A stretch of 64,000 nt of DNA from Haliclystus octoradiatus (GCA_916610825.1 OU744448.1:17793936-17857935), one strand, 5' to 3'; positions 32,771-44,739 are shown, numbered from the stretch's first letter. Notes: generated by a model from the sequence alone, not told the origin. Made by a program: numbers and translations.

Positions 32771-35564
32771 ATCTGAGACACTTGAATTGATGAAATCACT
32801 TGCAACGGTAGGCCTACAGTTTCAAATATCGAACGTTCTCCACAAAACCACTTATTTTAGGTTGGCATTTTTCAGTAGGGCTTATCCATTTGATCAGTAT
32901 TTTCAGCTGGTAAATTACCCTGTTTTAAGCAACCACCTGCGACCAGTGGTTATGCAATTCTGTAAACCATAAAGTAGCCATCAAATATCAGGGAAAACAT
33001 GTAACTTGACTACCACTTCATCTCGATCCTTCATATGTAAAACGTGTGGCGTATTATGTCTTTTATCCCAATATTTGACTTGCTTCAAGTCTCACTTATT
33101 TTCATGATGATTGTGATCTGTTTGCTAAGTGACCAACTTACCAACCAGCTTACCGAGCATACCAACCATCACATTTCGACGCATCACAGTGAGGGCTAGT
33201 CAATCCAAAATAAACCCTGGAGTTTAATTACCGTCTATTGTTCCACAGTATTTTTAATTCATGTTTATATCCTTTATTTCTTTATGTTATGGTGATAAAT
33301 TACATGTTGGAGTCAATGGAAATCATCAAAAACTGCGTCAGACTTTTTGATCTATTGTCCTGTACAAAAAAATCTAATAATTTAATTATTTAAAAGAATA
33401 TAAAATTCAAATTAATACAGCGCGACTGTAATTCCTAACACAAATCATATACGGCAATTAAAGTATGTCAGATTACAAAACATGTACAGTATTTGCTTGC
33501 AATTGCCCAATTCAAATTTCAGAAACCTGTTTTTTTTTTAATTCCTGAACTTGGATATCTATTTCAACACGAATTCCACATTAATATCATAGCCAACTGG
33601 TAGATATTCAACTTCATGTTTTGGTTTGTGATTGTGACGCATGTTCATTGTGAATAATGTATCTACAGAATGTTTTTGTCTCGATTAGCACCGGTCCTAG
33701 CCTGCTCGCAGACTCACTGTCAAATGTAAAATTTCCCATTTGAGTACTTTTATTTGTGATGATTTGTAAAATCGAGTATTACAGAACTGGTTGATAATGT
33801 GCAATTGTGCATAATGTTATCATCAACTCCTGTTTATAATTATGAGCCAAACCCAACCAAAATGGTGATTAATACCTCAGATATTTGTATGATGTTGAAT
33901 ACATGCTTCTGCCCACTCGAACCACTTGTGTGTACTCACAGAATTCCGACTATTGTTTAGTTCGTCTGAGTTCGCTGAGTGTTTTATTGTCTGTGACGTC
34001 ATTGTGCATAGTGAACCATTATCAAGAATATTACGTCACAGATGATTGATTGTTGGTCACGACTTGAACGATGAATGGTTTGCTTATTTCGCCGCGCGCG
34101 GCTAGTATGCTCGGCACTTACCGCCAAATGGAAATTCCCAACATTCCATCCGTTCATTTTGAGATAACTCAGTGTTTCGAATTCGACCTGCTTCAATTTG
34201 TCATAAGCTATGGGTTAACAGTGTAATGTTGATACATTCAATTTGTAGCGAAATGAAAAATAATTGTTTTCGCACTATTGAACCGAAGGCCTTTGCATTA
34301 CTGCTTTTTACTTTTATCGAATTGCTGTATGCTCCGTTCCCTGGTCCCTATGTTCCATTTTTGTTTCTGTCCAAGTGACTGTGTAAAATTGAAAACGAAA
34401 CATTATCCTGTGCATTTCACTGTGTATGTACCATATAATATGCTTTTGTTTTTCCTTTTCAAATAAATATCATAGTTCTGATCAAGTTACAGCTGTTGAC
34501 GAATTAGATGTAATCGCATGAATGTATTGTTGTGCTTTAGGAAACGAGCGAATATTTGTTTTTGTCTTGATTCTGTAAACGAACGATGACGTAATGTCTC
34601 GTGAGGTGATTGTTGTCTTATAAATTTCTTTCAGTCAAAGCAATGGACCGTGAAGGTAAATCCGCACACGTCTCTGTGATCTAAAATATTGCATCACAGA
34701 ACTTCACCGCCTTTTCGACGCCTTGGGCAACATGAAAGTAAACAAAGAGGGCCAGTGCACAAGTATGATTTGCAACTTGCAAGCTATATATGCCTTTACT
34801 ATGATCTTACGTTCACACGTCTTTTGCTGAAAATACCAGGAATTTTATTCCTATGTCATTCTTTTTGGCAGCTGCTGTTCCCATCTAATTATGCGCAATC
34901 TACGTTGCTAAGCAGCTGTGCGTGAAGTACAATATTTTGTTGTGCGATATCACTGAAAATTCGTTGACGTTCTGTTTCCAATGACAACGATTAAATTCGG
35001 CATTCCTTCTTCATTTCGCAGCTGCATTCACATCATACATCAAACAGAAATAGAATATATAATCAATTAAAACGAATGGTTTATAAAGTTCTATTTACGT
35101 TTGAATGACCATGTTGGATTGCAATGGTTGGTCGAAATAAATGTTTTGATCAGCCTAATTGAATTTTGGACCTGTATTTCTTTAATTTTGGTCGCATCTC
35201 CGGTTTGAATATGATAGCTGATACAGCCAGTGTTGTGTTTCTGCCAGGGCGTGGGTGTGTTCAAATCGAACCAACAAATGAAGTGGAAATGACGTTTCGA
35301 TTGCGGCTGCTGTCGAAATACAGCTCTGTGTATTGGGTTGGGTGCACTCATAAAATCTCTCAGGCCCTATGCATCTGTTCAATCTTACAGTATCGGCTGT
35401 CCACATTTGTTGAAGTTGCCTAATATTTCCTGGCTCTGTTCTTTCATTGGCTTTGCAAGGTTCGCGTGTGCAAAACACGGCCTTGATGCCTTCTCTGTTA
35501 TTGTCTTGCTTGAGTGGTGCTGACGTAGTCATGTCATTGGACAGGTGATCAATTGCGCTGAGTT
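32771..35564. other. Upstream region of the IRF2BP-family gene, no gene seen
   Basis: No supported coding sequence. It holds one perfect CRE palindrome (TGACGTCA, 33994-34001), a TGACGTAA variant near 34588, and a TATA-like TTATAAAT near 34618. Non-coding 5' exons of the downstream gene could lie here. Confidence 0.35.
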
Positions 35565-35572
35565 TGACGTCA
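35565..35572. promoter_or_regulatory. CRE-type site (TGACGTCA) upstream of the IRF2BP-family gene
   Basis: A perfect 8-bp CREB/ATF palindrome lies about 205 bp upstream of the ATG at 35778. Proximal position makes it a reasonable promoter element. The site alone does not prove use. Confidence 0.4.
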
Positions 35573-35777
35573 CACAGTTGTAAATTACTAAAGCCGGGAT
35601 CCTTTCACTTCGACGAGAGTGTCACGCGCTCTCACGTTAAATTTTTGCTCAACAAATCCTGCGCTTTCTGTCGCTTTAAAGTGCTGAGTTAGGAGAGCCC
35701 CAGCTACTGTGACGCGAATTTACTTCTATATATTTATATGGTTATATTTTATCAATGGAATAATTCTTCTCTCAAGT

Positions 35778-37808
35778 ATGGCTTCTAATCACCGGCTGCA
35801 GCGTTTGCATTGCTATTTGTGTGATTTACCACGGACACCATGGTCGATTTTAGGAGATTTTTCTGAAGCAATTTGTCGAGGATGCTGTAACTATGAAGGA
35901 GCTGATCGTATTGAAGAAGTGATTGAATATGCTCGTAATCTACGTAAAGCATGGGACCATCAGTTGCGTGTTTTGAAAACACAATGTTTAACTTCGTCTG
36001 GCGCTTCTGTCGGTTCAAGTCCTAGCCCAAACAGTGCGTCGAGCGTGAATGGTGTTGTCGAAGCAAATGGAGTTACCTTTCATCCAATGGCTGTTGGTTT
36101 ACCTTACCCTCACCTTCAACGTTATCCGAGAGGTATGGTAGATGAGGATTGCTCTTCTACTCAATCCGCCACTGTTTCACAATCAGAGAATGGTGTCAAA
36201 AGAGAACAACAAGGTACGCTTGTGAAAGAGCCTAATAATAACTATCACGATGTTGAACAACGGAGAAATTTAAAACCGATGGATGCAAAGCAAGACGTTT
36301 TACCACCACAAGCAGTACAATTACCTTATCCTAATTATGCTCGGCAACAACAAGAGTTTCAAGAGTTACCAGTCATTGTGCGTGAGTCTTTGGGCTTATT
36401 GAATAGTTTTGTTCCGTTTGACGTTCGCTTCAAGAAAGATCACAATCTTGTTGCTCGCGTGTTTGCATTTGAAGCTGCTTCGAGGACCACTGGGAACAAT
36501 AATACTACTGAACATGAACTCAAAATATTTGCTGAATACCCTCGTGGCTCTGGTAATGTATTTCAAAGTGCTTCTGCTGTTGCCAAGCAAATGTACAGTG
36601 ACTGCATGAAAGATTTAGGTCGCGGCTTATCGTCTGGTTTCAAATATCTCGAGTACGAAGTTCACAACTCCCAAAGTCAATGGAGACTATTGGGAGAATT
36701 ATTACCCGAACAAGTACGTTACTTTAGAGAACCAATAGATCGTGATGGTTTTCCTATTCGTGTCACAGACGCACAAATTGTACAATTTGGAGTACCGGTC
36801 GCTGTAGGGCCAGATGGTATGGTTTGCCCGCCTTTACCGCCTGGCGGCCGCGTACGGAAAAGAAAAGCCGCTGACGAAACAAATGACCTTCACACTGTCA
36901 ATAACAGTGGACGCACACCTCGTAAAACTTACAAAGAGCGTGAAGATGAGCAAATGCAAAGACATTTATGGATGCAGTCCCAAGTAGATTCATTACGGTT
37001 GTCAATGGCACATCTTACGGGTCAGAGAAATCATGTCAATATGTACCGCGGTGTACAACCTCACGCTCAGCCACCACCGCCTGGTGGTATTGCAATGGTT
37101 CGTGGCCATCCACCACCTATTCCACAGCCGCAACAACATCCTTCTGCTCCTCATGGCGTTATGACAAACTCCAAAAGTCATGGAAGAACTGTAAGCCATC
37201 AACCACAAGCAAACAGTCCTTCTCCACGCGGCCCGCCTTGGAGTCTGCCCTCGTCCATGGCGGCTCTTATTAGCGCGGCTGGGAGTGTTGACGCTGGTGC
37301 TATGCAAACCAACGGACAAAATTTACAGGACACGTCAACTTATTCAGCTCGTGGTGCTGATGCAAGTCGTATACCAAGAGCTACACAAGAGCAAAACGGA
37401 AAAGATAGACTAGAAAGGGATCGTGTTGAAACTAAAGAAACCACGAACGTCGACAGCTTAGAGAAAATAGCTCGAACCGACAATGAAGATCCAGTAACAT
37501 GTGATTCTGGAAGTAAAGTTGTAAAATCAAGTGGCCCTCTGAAGTGTTATGTATGTAGTGATTTACTTGAAGATACTCATTTTGTACAGTGTCCAGCAGT
37601 TGGTGGTCATAAGTTCTGTTTTCCATGTTCAAAGAGTAGCATTAAACAACAAGGAGCCGGCACTGATGTATTCTGTCCAAGTGGTAAACAATGTCCTTTG
37701 GTTGGCAGTAATCTACCATGGGCATTTATGCAAAGCGAAATCCAAACTATTCTGGCAACAGACAATCACCCTCAGGTCAAAAAGGAAAATATTACAGATA
37801 AGGAGTAA
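35778..37808 (+). CDS. IRF2BPL: IRF2BP-family transcriptional co-regulator, single exon, 676 aa
   Basis: One uninterrupted exon. The N-terminal atypical zinc finger (residues about 7-60; C12, C15, C33, C36) reads LHCYLCDLPRTPWSILGDF then ICRGCCNYEGAD, the IRF-2BP zinc-finger signature. A basic nuclear localisation-type cluster RVRKRK lies at 358-363. The middle is Ser/Pro/Gln/His-rich and probably disordered. The C-terminal C3HC4 RING (about 590-645) starts CYVCSDLLEDTHFVQCPAVG. Vertebrates have three paralogs (IRF2BP1, IRF2BP2, IRF2BPL) that bind IRF2 and other factors in the nucleus, mostly as corepressors, with the RING implicated in ubiquitin ligase activity; an invertebrate usually has one, so the symbol is family-level. 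Vertebrate copies are also essentially intronless in the coding region. I chose ATG 35778 because the frame upstream starts only with a GTG and the conserved finger follows directly. Confidence 0.95.
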   Translation: MASNHRLQRLHCYLCDLPRTPWSILGDFSEAICRGCCNYEGADRIEEVIEYARNLRKAWDHQLRVLKTQCLTSSGASVGSSPSPNSASSVNGVVEANGVTFHPMAVGLPYPHLQRYPRGMVDEDCSSTQSATVSQSENGVKREQQGTLVKEPNNNYHDVEQRRNLKPMDAKQDVLPPQAVQLPYPNYARQQQEFQELPVIVRESLGLLNSFVPFDVRFKKDHNLVARVFAFEAASRTTGNNNTTEHELKIFAEYPRGSGNVFQSASAVAKQMYSDCMKDLGRGLSSGFKYLEYEVHNSQSQWRLLGELLPEQVRYFREPIDRDGFPIRVTDAQIVQFGVPVAVGPDGMVCPPLPPGGRVRKRKAADETNDLHTVNNSGRTPRKTYKEREDEQMQRHLWMQSQVDSLRLSMAHLTGQRNHVNMYRGVQPHAQPPPPGGIAMVRGHPPPIPQPQQHPSAPHGVMTNSKSHGRTVSHQPQANSPSPRGPPWSLPSSMAALISAAGSVDAGAMQTNGQNLQDTSTYSARGADASRIPRATQEQNGKDRLERDRVETKETTNVDSLEKIARTDNEDPVTCDSGSKVVKSSGPLKCYVCSDLLEDTHFVQCPAVGGHKFCFPCSKSSIKQQGAGTDVFCPSGKQCPLVGSNLPWAFMQSEIQTILATDNHPQVKKENITDKE

Positions 37809-37991
37809 CATATTATCTTGCAGACTTAACTAACTGCTGTGAAATTTTACTACGATGAAACTAAAAATATCTAAAATGACATTTCACCTGAGAAGTATGC
37901 GATTTATCCTGCCTGTCAAGTTAACAATGAATCATTTTATGTTGCCTAGCAACGGTAATAGAGAATGTCAGTGAGAGTGTCGATTGATGAC

Positions 37992-37997
37992 AATAAA
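37992..37997 (+). terminator. Polyadenylation signal AATAAA
   Basis: Canonical AATAAA 184 bp after the stop of the IRF2BP-family gene, the first one on this strand. Later signals may also be used, since family members often have long 3' UTRs. Confidence 0.5.
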
Positions 37998-39795
37998 ATT
38001 GAACCAAAAATAGATGGAAGTGTATATATGTAATTCGAATGTATATAAACCAATATTTGATATTGTAGCTTTTTTATAATTTCCTTTTGTAAATAGATGT
38101 TTAATTACTTATCTATCAACTCTTGATTTTTCAAAAGTATAGTAAGAAAATATGTCTGTCTACAAAATATTGTTTCATGTGCCCGACACCATTAATTGAG
38201 CTAGCTGCCTATTTAAAATTCAATAGTCCATGCAGGGTTCGGCAAAAGTATGAATCCTAGATTCTGGAAGACAAATTCATAAGAAAATCGACGCTTTTAC
38301 GATTTATTGGTCAAACTTCATAAATCATGATAGTGTAACTCCAAGTGATAGATATTTACAGTACAGTATAGGGTGTGTCATTTTATGGTGACACTGTCCT
38401 TAGTTTGTGGAACTTGGCATTTTTATACAGTAATTGTTTGTGAAAAAGTATTATTACACATAGCTGTCTGTCTAGGAACGTTATGGGATCGTCTCCTATA
38501 AGTGACACTACAATATTTTAGATGAGTAGTCCCAGGAAGTTCGTATTAGTCCGCAAGGTGTGTCTATAGTCCTATATAGGCTGACTTTGCTGCGTGTATA
38601 GTATGTACTTTAAACTTTTGCTATTATCATGCTTGATTGTGTATTGTGGACCATTTTGGAATTTGTGAAAAACGATTGGATCGAAGCGGACCAATTTTAA
38701 CTTTCCAGATTTGGATCAGATTATTATGCAACTCAAATCGAATTCGCCCGATTACTACCCGATACAGTCTAGAACAGACATATTTGCATGGTGTTTCCTT
38801 CTGTTACAGGTTCTTTATTTGGATGATAACCCTATACCTCGTCCCATGGCCCTTTTCAAGCTTTCAATTTGATTATGAGTTTTGATGAGGGACAGTGTCA
38901 ATAGCTTTTGCCAGATCTATGTAAACAATATCAATACATTAATTCTATGCTCCAGTGTCCAGTCAAGAGTCCAATCTTCGAAAACTTATAATAACTGCGT
39001 ACCTGTTAGTTTGTGTATTATCAGAGGTTTAGAGTATATCATTATTACATTATACATGGGTTATTGAAGTCGCAACGGATTTTTGCCTGGAGAAAGGGAA
39101 TGAGCCTTTGATTGCTAACATATAATGTCGGTAGGTGCTGTAGCTTAGGCAGCCTAAGTTAGGCTAAGCAATATTTTATGACCCTGAAATTCTCGGGAAA
39201 AGATTGATGTAACTCTGATCAAACTTTTATCACTTTTTTCCAAGCAATAATGAAAAAGTTGAGATTCGGAAAGGGAACTTTTTAGGATTTTTGGAGCAGT
39301 AAAACGTATCGAGAATAGTCTAAATAATGAATCTCAAATTGTATACTATAGTATAATAATACTAGTATGTAGACCTTCAACACCTATCGTTAAGTACAAT
39401 CTTATTAGAGGTATACTATATGTTAATATCTATTTTGAATCATGTTACAATCTTAATCTGCAATCTAATCTTAAGATTACCGTGCTATGTTCATGATCTT
39501 TCAAGAGAAGGATTTGACCTTGTGTGTTTAACATAATGTACTAATTTTTGGCAGATCTCCATGCATGCTCCAGTTATGCAGTAGCTCATTCTTCGTCAGA
39601 CATTTTAGTAATCTTTTTTACTAAATTTTGAATAATAGTAGTAGTAGTATAGACAGTCACATTATAGGAATGTGCCTTCCCTCTTACGCCTTACAGGTTT
39701 GCTACACAAAGAACGCCACAAATCACGGTCATACATAGCTGACAAAGAAACTTGTAAATAACACAATTCACGATACAAAACATTATGAAAAGATA
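37998..39795. other. 3' flank of the IRF2BP-family gene, no gene seen
   Basis: Probably 3' UTR at first, then AT-rich intergenic sequence. The open frame at 38637-38885 shows no family resemblance. Confidence 0.35.
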
Positions 39796-40125
39796 CTACT
39801 CTCCCATAGCCCCGTCGAAACATCTCCTTCGGTTGCATTGAAGGATGTCATGCAGCGGTTGAGGGGCATACGTATTTGATCTTTCGATGTGACCTAAAAA
39901 AGACACCTGACGTTGGTGAGCAATAGCAGAGGCAGAAGGGGAAAGTTTTCTAAGTTTAGCAGTAGACAGTAAATTGGGCCAATATATTCCTAAAGCATGC
40001 CGAAGCATGGCGTGAATAATAGAAACCTCCATCTGACATTTAACTGCATCCAACAGTTTCAACGTAGAGGATTTTGCATGTTTGCCTTGTTCATCACTCG
40101 ACTTGCATACTGACACAAATGCCAT
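39796..40125 (-). mobile_element. LINE fragment, C-terminal region of RT protein
   Basis: The minus-strand frame has KLLDAVKCQMEVSIIHAML, then RHALGIYWPNLL, a KLRKLS stretch and HQRQVSFLGHIERS. The order 'LD...MLRxALGIxW...L...IxxRRLxFLGHxxR' is the typical end of LINE reverse-transcriptase proteins. No RT catalytic part remains; the fragment is inactive. Confidence 0.65.
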
Positions 40126-40263
40126 CCATCCACCCGTTCGTCATTCCTGTCTAATCATTCATGCAAGTTCAAATCTAGTTGCAATGCCAGATGACTGGAA
40201 CGATATGTAGAATGTTTCATTAATTTCACAATCCCTGTTTATATTTTACTGTCGTTGTTGCAG

Positions 40264-40386
40264 GTCCAGCAGCTCAAGTTGACAATTAATAAGGTCGAGG
40301 AAAGCGAATGCAAAGAAGGTTATTCCAATCTTTTGGACTTCTTCATTGTAAAGAAGAGAGTGGGTTATGGCAACACAGTGACGTAA
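40264..40386 (+). CDS. Orphan terminal-exon-like frame, 40 codons
   Basis: After a good acceptor (TTGTTGCAG at 40263) an open frame of 40 codons ends in TAA at 40384-40386. The peptide (VQQLKLTINKVEESECKEGY, then NLLDFFIVKKRVGYG) has ordinary protein composition. I recognise no family and found no matching upstream exon. It could be the last exon of a gene I missed, a pseudogene piece or chance. Confidence 0.25.
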   Translation, partial: VQQLKLTINKVEESECKEGYSNLLDFFIVKKRVGYGNTVT

Positions 40387-41275
40387 TAAGAAGAATGCGT
40401 AATGCTAGCCTAAATTCTTCAATCATATCAGCTTATTGAGATTAAATATTTTACAAAGCACATGGCTATATTCTTCTTCTGTCAATACAGATTAAAAAAA
40501 TTGTTTAATTGATTCAACCTTGAATGTTAGAATATTCTCGGTAATATGCTATTGAATGCTGATGTAAATTGTCGATGAATAAGTTGCAATTCGCATCCAA
40601 TTTGGCACTTGAATTTCTCAGTATTTATACCAATATGAGACCATCAAAAAAGCTGATTATCCCCATCTTCCAGTAGAATACCGCCATATAATATGTACTG
40701 CTAATAATCGAACGCAGACTCTTTTTTTCTTCGTTATAGAATTACAGACTGACCAGTACCATAATCGCAGGAATCTTCTTCCTCCTGAACACCTTCTGAA
40801 AAATTAATTATTTTATTTCGTATTTCGTCTTACCATTTGTTCTTTAATTGGCAGCAATAAATGTTGCCTGTCGCAACTCGAAAATGTTCTGGGAGCGTGT
40901 AATTATATGACTTGCCGGTCGAGATACTAATCGCCAACGCACTGGCTTGTCAGAACTGTCGTTCGATGCAATCTCGGGTCAGCCTTTGTGACGTCATGGA
41001 GAAGCAGAATTGGTTTGAATATTGTTTCCCATGGCTAGCTGCACTTGAAACTTTTGGCTGGCAACCAGACGATGAAAAACAACACCATTCAAACTTCCAT
41101 TGGTCTGACTCCGCCATGCAAACTTGCTATAAGGCATGTATGCTAGTATACCATAATGAGAAAGGACAGATTCAAGAAAGCTGGCATTTCCGCGTAGCAT
41201 TATATTCGCCATCATTGAAAGTTTGTGTAACAGTCCTTGTGCCTCAGCATTTTTGCTTGAGATCATGTTCAAATA

Positions 41276-41560
41276 GTTAGTATACGGGGACGTGCCAATT
41301 GTTGAGGGTACCTTGTCATAGTCTTTTCACATTTTTGGGGTATCGATTTCAGAATTTTCAAAATATTCGAGGTATTGTTTTTTAAAGAGCAAAAAATTTG
41401 TAAACCCGTGAAATTGTAATCATTTTTCAAATATGCCTCGATAGAAAAATATTTGGGTTATACATTTTGGCTTGAATAAAATATTTGAGGTATCAATTTT
41501 GGAAAAACAAAATTTTGGAGGTCAAATTTCTGAATTCAAATTGGCTCCCCCGCCCTTCCC
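41276..41560. mobile_element. MITE-like repeat related to the one at 15442
   Basis: AGTATACGGGGACG at 41278-41292 is the inverse of the segment near the right end of the MITE at 15442-15757. The interior has the same style of GAGGTAT(C)...TTTTGG phrases. The right boundary near 41560 (CTCCCCCGCCC) is approximate. Confidence 0.45.
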
Positions 41561-42279
41561 CCATCCCTGAAATTTGCGGAGAAGAGGATGATTGATAACT
41601 TCATGTTTTCATCGACTAACAGGTCAATACGAAATTCTGTAATGACCGCTCCGTGATTTCTTACCATTATGGTGTAAAGACGCATCGAATAATTGCATCT
41701 TTGATGCATTAAAATAAATTAAAATTCATGTTATAATTATATATTACAAAATTAAACAGTCATTGATCTCAGGCTCGATGAATATCGGCATGATGATCTC
41801 TCCTTCGATCAATAACTGTTCACTATCAGCGATAGGAACAGACAAATTATTCGCAATGCCGGGTTTCGATTTATTTCAGATTCAATTGGGCAATAGATTC
41901 TAAATTATGCTAATCAGTTATTCCTTGTCTAAGTGATGTATATGCGGATTTGCAAAATATATACTATTGAGTATGATAAAACAGAAATTAATAAAATCGC
42001 TAAATATATTATGACGTGGATACTTTGACCAGGTTCTTCGTTTATATTATAGATGTAATTATGTGTATATACATCTGTGTTTTAGAATTCATTCCCATAT
42101 AAGTTATTAGTTTTTAATCCTTTACGAACCTGCCACGGTTTTGGTGGAACCTAATTGCATAATAAAACATAGGAACTGATTTTGTTTCCAACATAGGCCA
42201 GCATCCAGTTAATGGAATACAAAGTTCTGGGTAATGAGTTTATGACCAAGGTTTTTGTTGACTTATTTGTTTGCTTTTC
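41561..42279. other. Non-coding spacer
   Basis: AT-rich sequence; nothing recognised. Confidence 0.3.
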
Positions 42280-42790
42280 TAGACAACAAGGTAACCGATG
42301 GAACTGATAAAACCTGCAACTGTAGGAAAAAACGAATTCCACCATCGGCCAAAAGTGTCTTACCACAAACCATAGTCAATAGAATAGAAATTATCTATTA
42401 GTCTATTATATTGACTATGCACAAACATTGTCTACAAAGCAAAGATAACAACACCAGGCAAACCTAGAAGGGCCACACCTATCATCGGCCTTACTGAACG
42501 CATTCAAAGAAAGATACACAGAACACAAGAAATACAAACATAGCAGTGAACTTTCTAAACATAGATAGAAATGGAATCTAAAAGAAAACAATAAGCAGAA
42601 CAGCATCAACTGGTCAATACTACCAATCAGTGTAGCCTACAATAGCACCTCAAAAAATGTAACCTAGGCCTAACCGAAAAATATCGCATTATAACCTACA
42701 AGAAAGACAACCTACTCAACAATCGGAATTGATTTCCAGATGCCTCCACGGAACAAGTTTCATCTTACTAACCTAAAGACATCGTAACAA
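42280..42790 (+). mobile_element. Penelope-like element fragment with GIY-YIG endonuclease region
   Basis: In shifted plus-strand frames there is a Cys-rich lead-in (DKTCNCRKK near 42312), then NIVYKAKITT and PIIGLTE (degenerate GIY and YIG boxes), FKERYTEHKKYKHSSELSKH, NNKQNSINWSIL, and a tail with EKYRIITYKKDNLLNNRN. This order is the GIY-YIG endonuclease C-terminus of Penelope-like retroelements. Stops and frameshifts make it inactive. A 49-bp hairpin (42371-42419) interrupts it just before NIVYKA. Confidence 0.75.
42371..42419. mobile_element. 49-bp hairpin insertion with 7-bp direct repeats
   Basis: CATAGTCAATAGAATAG at the left and CTATTATATTGACTATG at the right are inverted. The insertion is flanked by CACAAAC on both sides (42364-42370 and 42420-42426). 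Removing the hairpin and one repeat reconnects the Penelope-like frame, so this looks like a minute mobile element with target duplication. Confidence 0.6.
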
Positions 42791-43479
42791 TCAATGCTGG
42801 AATTTTATACAATAAACATAATCAATAACCAATCAACTGTAAAACATAGTATAGCTCATATAGGATAAGGATGAATTTCTGTAGTCTAATGGAAAGAAAT
42901 CGCCTGATGTTCACCCTTATGTTGTGAAACTTGAAGTAGCGTAATCCCGGAATTGATTTATTGAGCATTAGGTATACCAAGAACTGGTGTGGAATACCCC
43001 CTTTTTATTATTATATCGTTATTGCGTTTTACGTACATGTATATACAGAATGATTGGCGTATGTAGATTGCAAAAAGGGTAGTACTTGAATTGATTGAAA
43101 TATATCTCCAAATATTCTGAAAATACTAATATTCATTTTAAAATTGTCCTTAAATTTGTTGACTTGATTTACCACTAATTCTACATGCTAAAGTTAAATG
43201 TTGATCAAAGTTTCTTCGTAAAACATTTCAGAGCAAAAGATAGCGACAAAAAACTACAAGTAGTGATTGTTGAAAATTTTTCGGTATTATTTATTATACC
43301 ATCGTCAGTTCAAAAGAAATAAAATATTAATTTACAAATTAATTATAGGCTATATAGGGATCTAAAACCTTGATACATTCTAATTGTTATCCTACTACTA
43401 GAAATTAAACAATGAAAAAGAAATGAAACCTGTTGAATTACAATTGTGCTATTTATGAGTACTTTACAAGGGAGTCAGG

Positions 43480-43755
43480 AACGGTAGAGTCACTCTCGGA
43501 GTGTTGAGAGTCGGTTTTCTTTCACGGATAATTCAGATTTCGTGTACTAAACAATCAATTGTGTTGCTGCATTTTCTCACTACTGAAAATCAATGTTGTG
43601 ATTCATTCATAGTTTTATTTTGTGAATGTAAATGTCTTTCGACAGCCGAGCTCGATCCACTGTCTTCGGCAATGCGTCGGTGAAGGTGCCGGCATGTGAA
43701 ACCGACATAACTCTCATCGCACGAGTCACACTTAAATTCATATGCAACACATTGA
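43480..43755 (-). mobile_element. Second Penelope-like GIY-YIG fragment, opposite strand
   Basis: On the minus strand the frame reads FKCDSCDESYVGFTCRHLHR (the YVG box is the YIG motif of GIY-YIG nucleases), then a SSSAVERHLHSQN stretch, a stop, VVRKCSNTIDCLVHEI, another stop, and IIRERKPTLNT. The end matches the LKKCxxxFDCLVxEMLxIKxLKPxLN tail of Penelope-like nucleases. Two in-frame stops make it a relic. It belongs to a different Penelope-like family from the fragment at 42280. Confidence 0.75.
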
Positions 43756-44739
43756 ATTTAAATGAATTAGTGAACAATGCAGTATCTGGCTGTTATTGTA
43801 AATTTGTACATACACAATATCTATATGCATGAAATCGCCCTGCGTCAATCTAGATTTGACTGTTGTTAACAGATTGCTCGTAGATGGAAATCAAGGGGTG
43901 AAGAAATAAATGGCCCGTGTCTGTTTATCGCTCATAATCTGACAGAGTAAACTCAATGGGATAGAGATTGGAATCTAGATTGAGGCACGGTATATTGACT
44001 GATCTGTCTTAAAATAATATGAAGTTCAAAAAACGTGCCTTTAAAAATATAAATAATAATATTGAATTTAATGCTCAAATGTTGAAAACACCTGTCCGTC
44101 AAGCTTGTAATCAACGCCCACTCACAGCAAAAATACATTTTGTTATTTTTCTGTGAATTGCTAACACCGTTTGATAAAAAGGTATTATCTATTATTTCAA
44201 ATTTTAATTATTTTTACTAAACTCTGAAGTGACTGGAAAAGCCGTACGCTCTGGCTGATATGAGTTTTGAATGAAGGAAATAAATATTAAGAAAGGTTTG
44301 GCACCTGCTTTGATAGGTCGTTCTTGAGAGGGAAATGTATGGTCGCAAAAAATGGTAGTAGCCTTATGCATGCAGAAATTTCAAAAATTAGTTAATCTCA
44401 ATAATATAATAGTAACTTATTCAGGACCCGATTCAGGAACTAATGATATTTGATATAGTATAATTGAAACTGACGGTTTTCTATGATCGGTCTTCATACT
44501 ATTATTTTTTTCCCGCGCAAAAGTTCCAAATAGATATTATGTTTTTTGGTTTTGGTAATGAAGTTATTGAAAGCTGATTTTTTGGGATAAAATTATTACT
44601 CTTTGACGAACAGAAAACGATAAACTCTCGAATATTTTTTGCTAGTGGCTAACAACAACAGGTCTTGTTGACATGTCCCATCATGCATCAAACATCCAAA
44701 ATGGTGACTTTTGCTGTTGGACCTGCCGTGAATTTATCT
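43756..44739. other. Non-coding region upstream of TOGARAM1
   Basis: No gene recognised. A promoter for TOGARAM1 and a 3' UTR for the small antisense ORF could lie here. Confidence 0.3.

Noticed and set aside
34643-34655. Micro first exon (ATGGACCGTGAAG|GTAAAT) with TATA-like box upstream
   Set aside because: It does not join the IRF2BP-family exon in frame and there is no other acceptor with a plausible continuation.
35182-35532. 116-residue minus-strand frame upstream of the IRF2BP-family gene
   Set aside because: No similarity recognised; overlaps other frames and the probable promoter, so most likely chance.
35709-35777. Upstream extension of the IRF2BP-family protein (hydrophobic 23 residues)
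   Set aside because: It begins with GTG, and the family's N-terminus sits just after the ATG at 35778.
40912-41280. 122-residue plus-strand frame
   Set aside because: Starts with a non-ATG codon, has no recognisable domain and no splice context.
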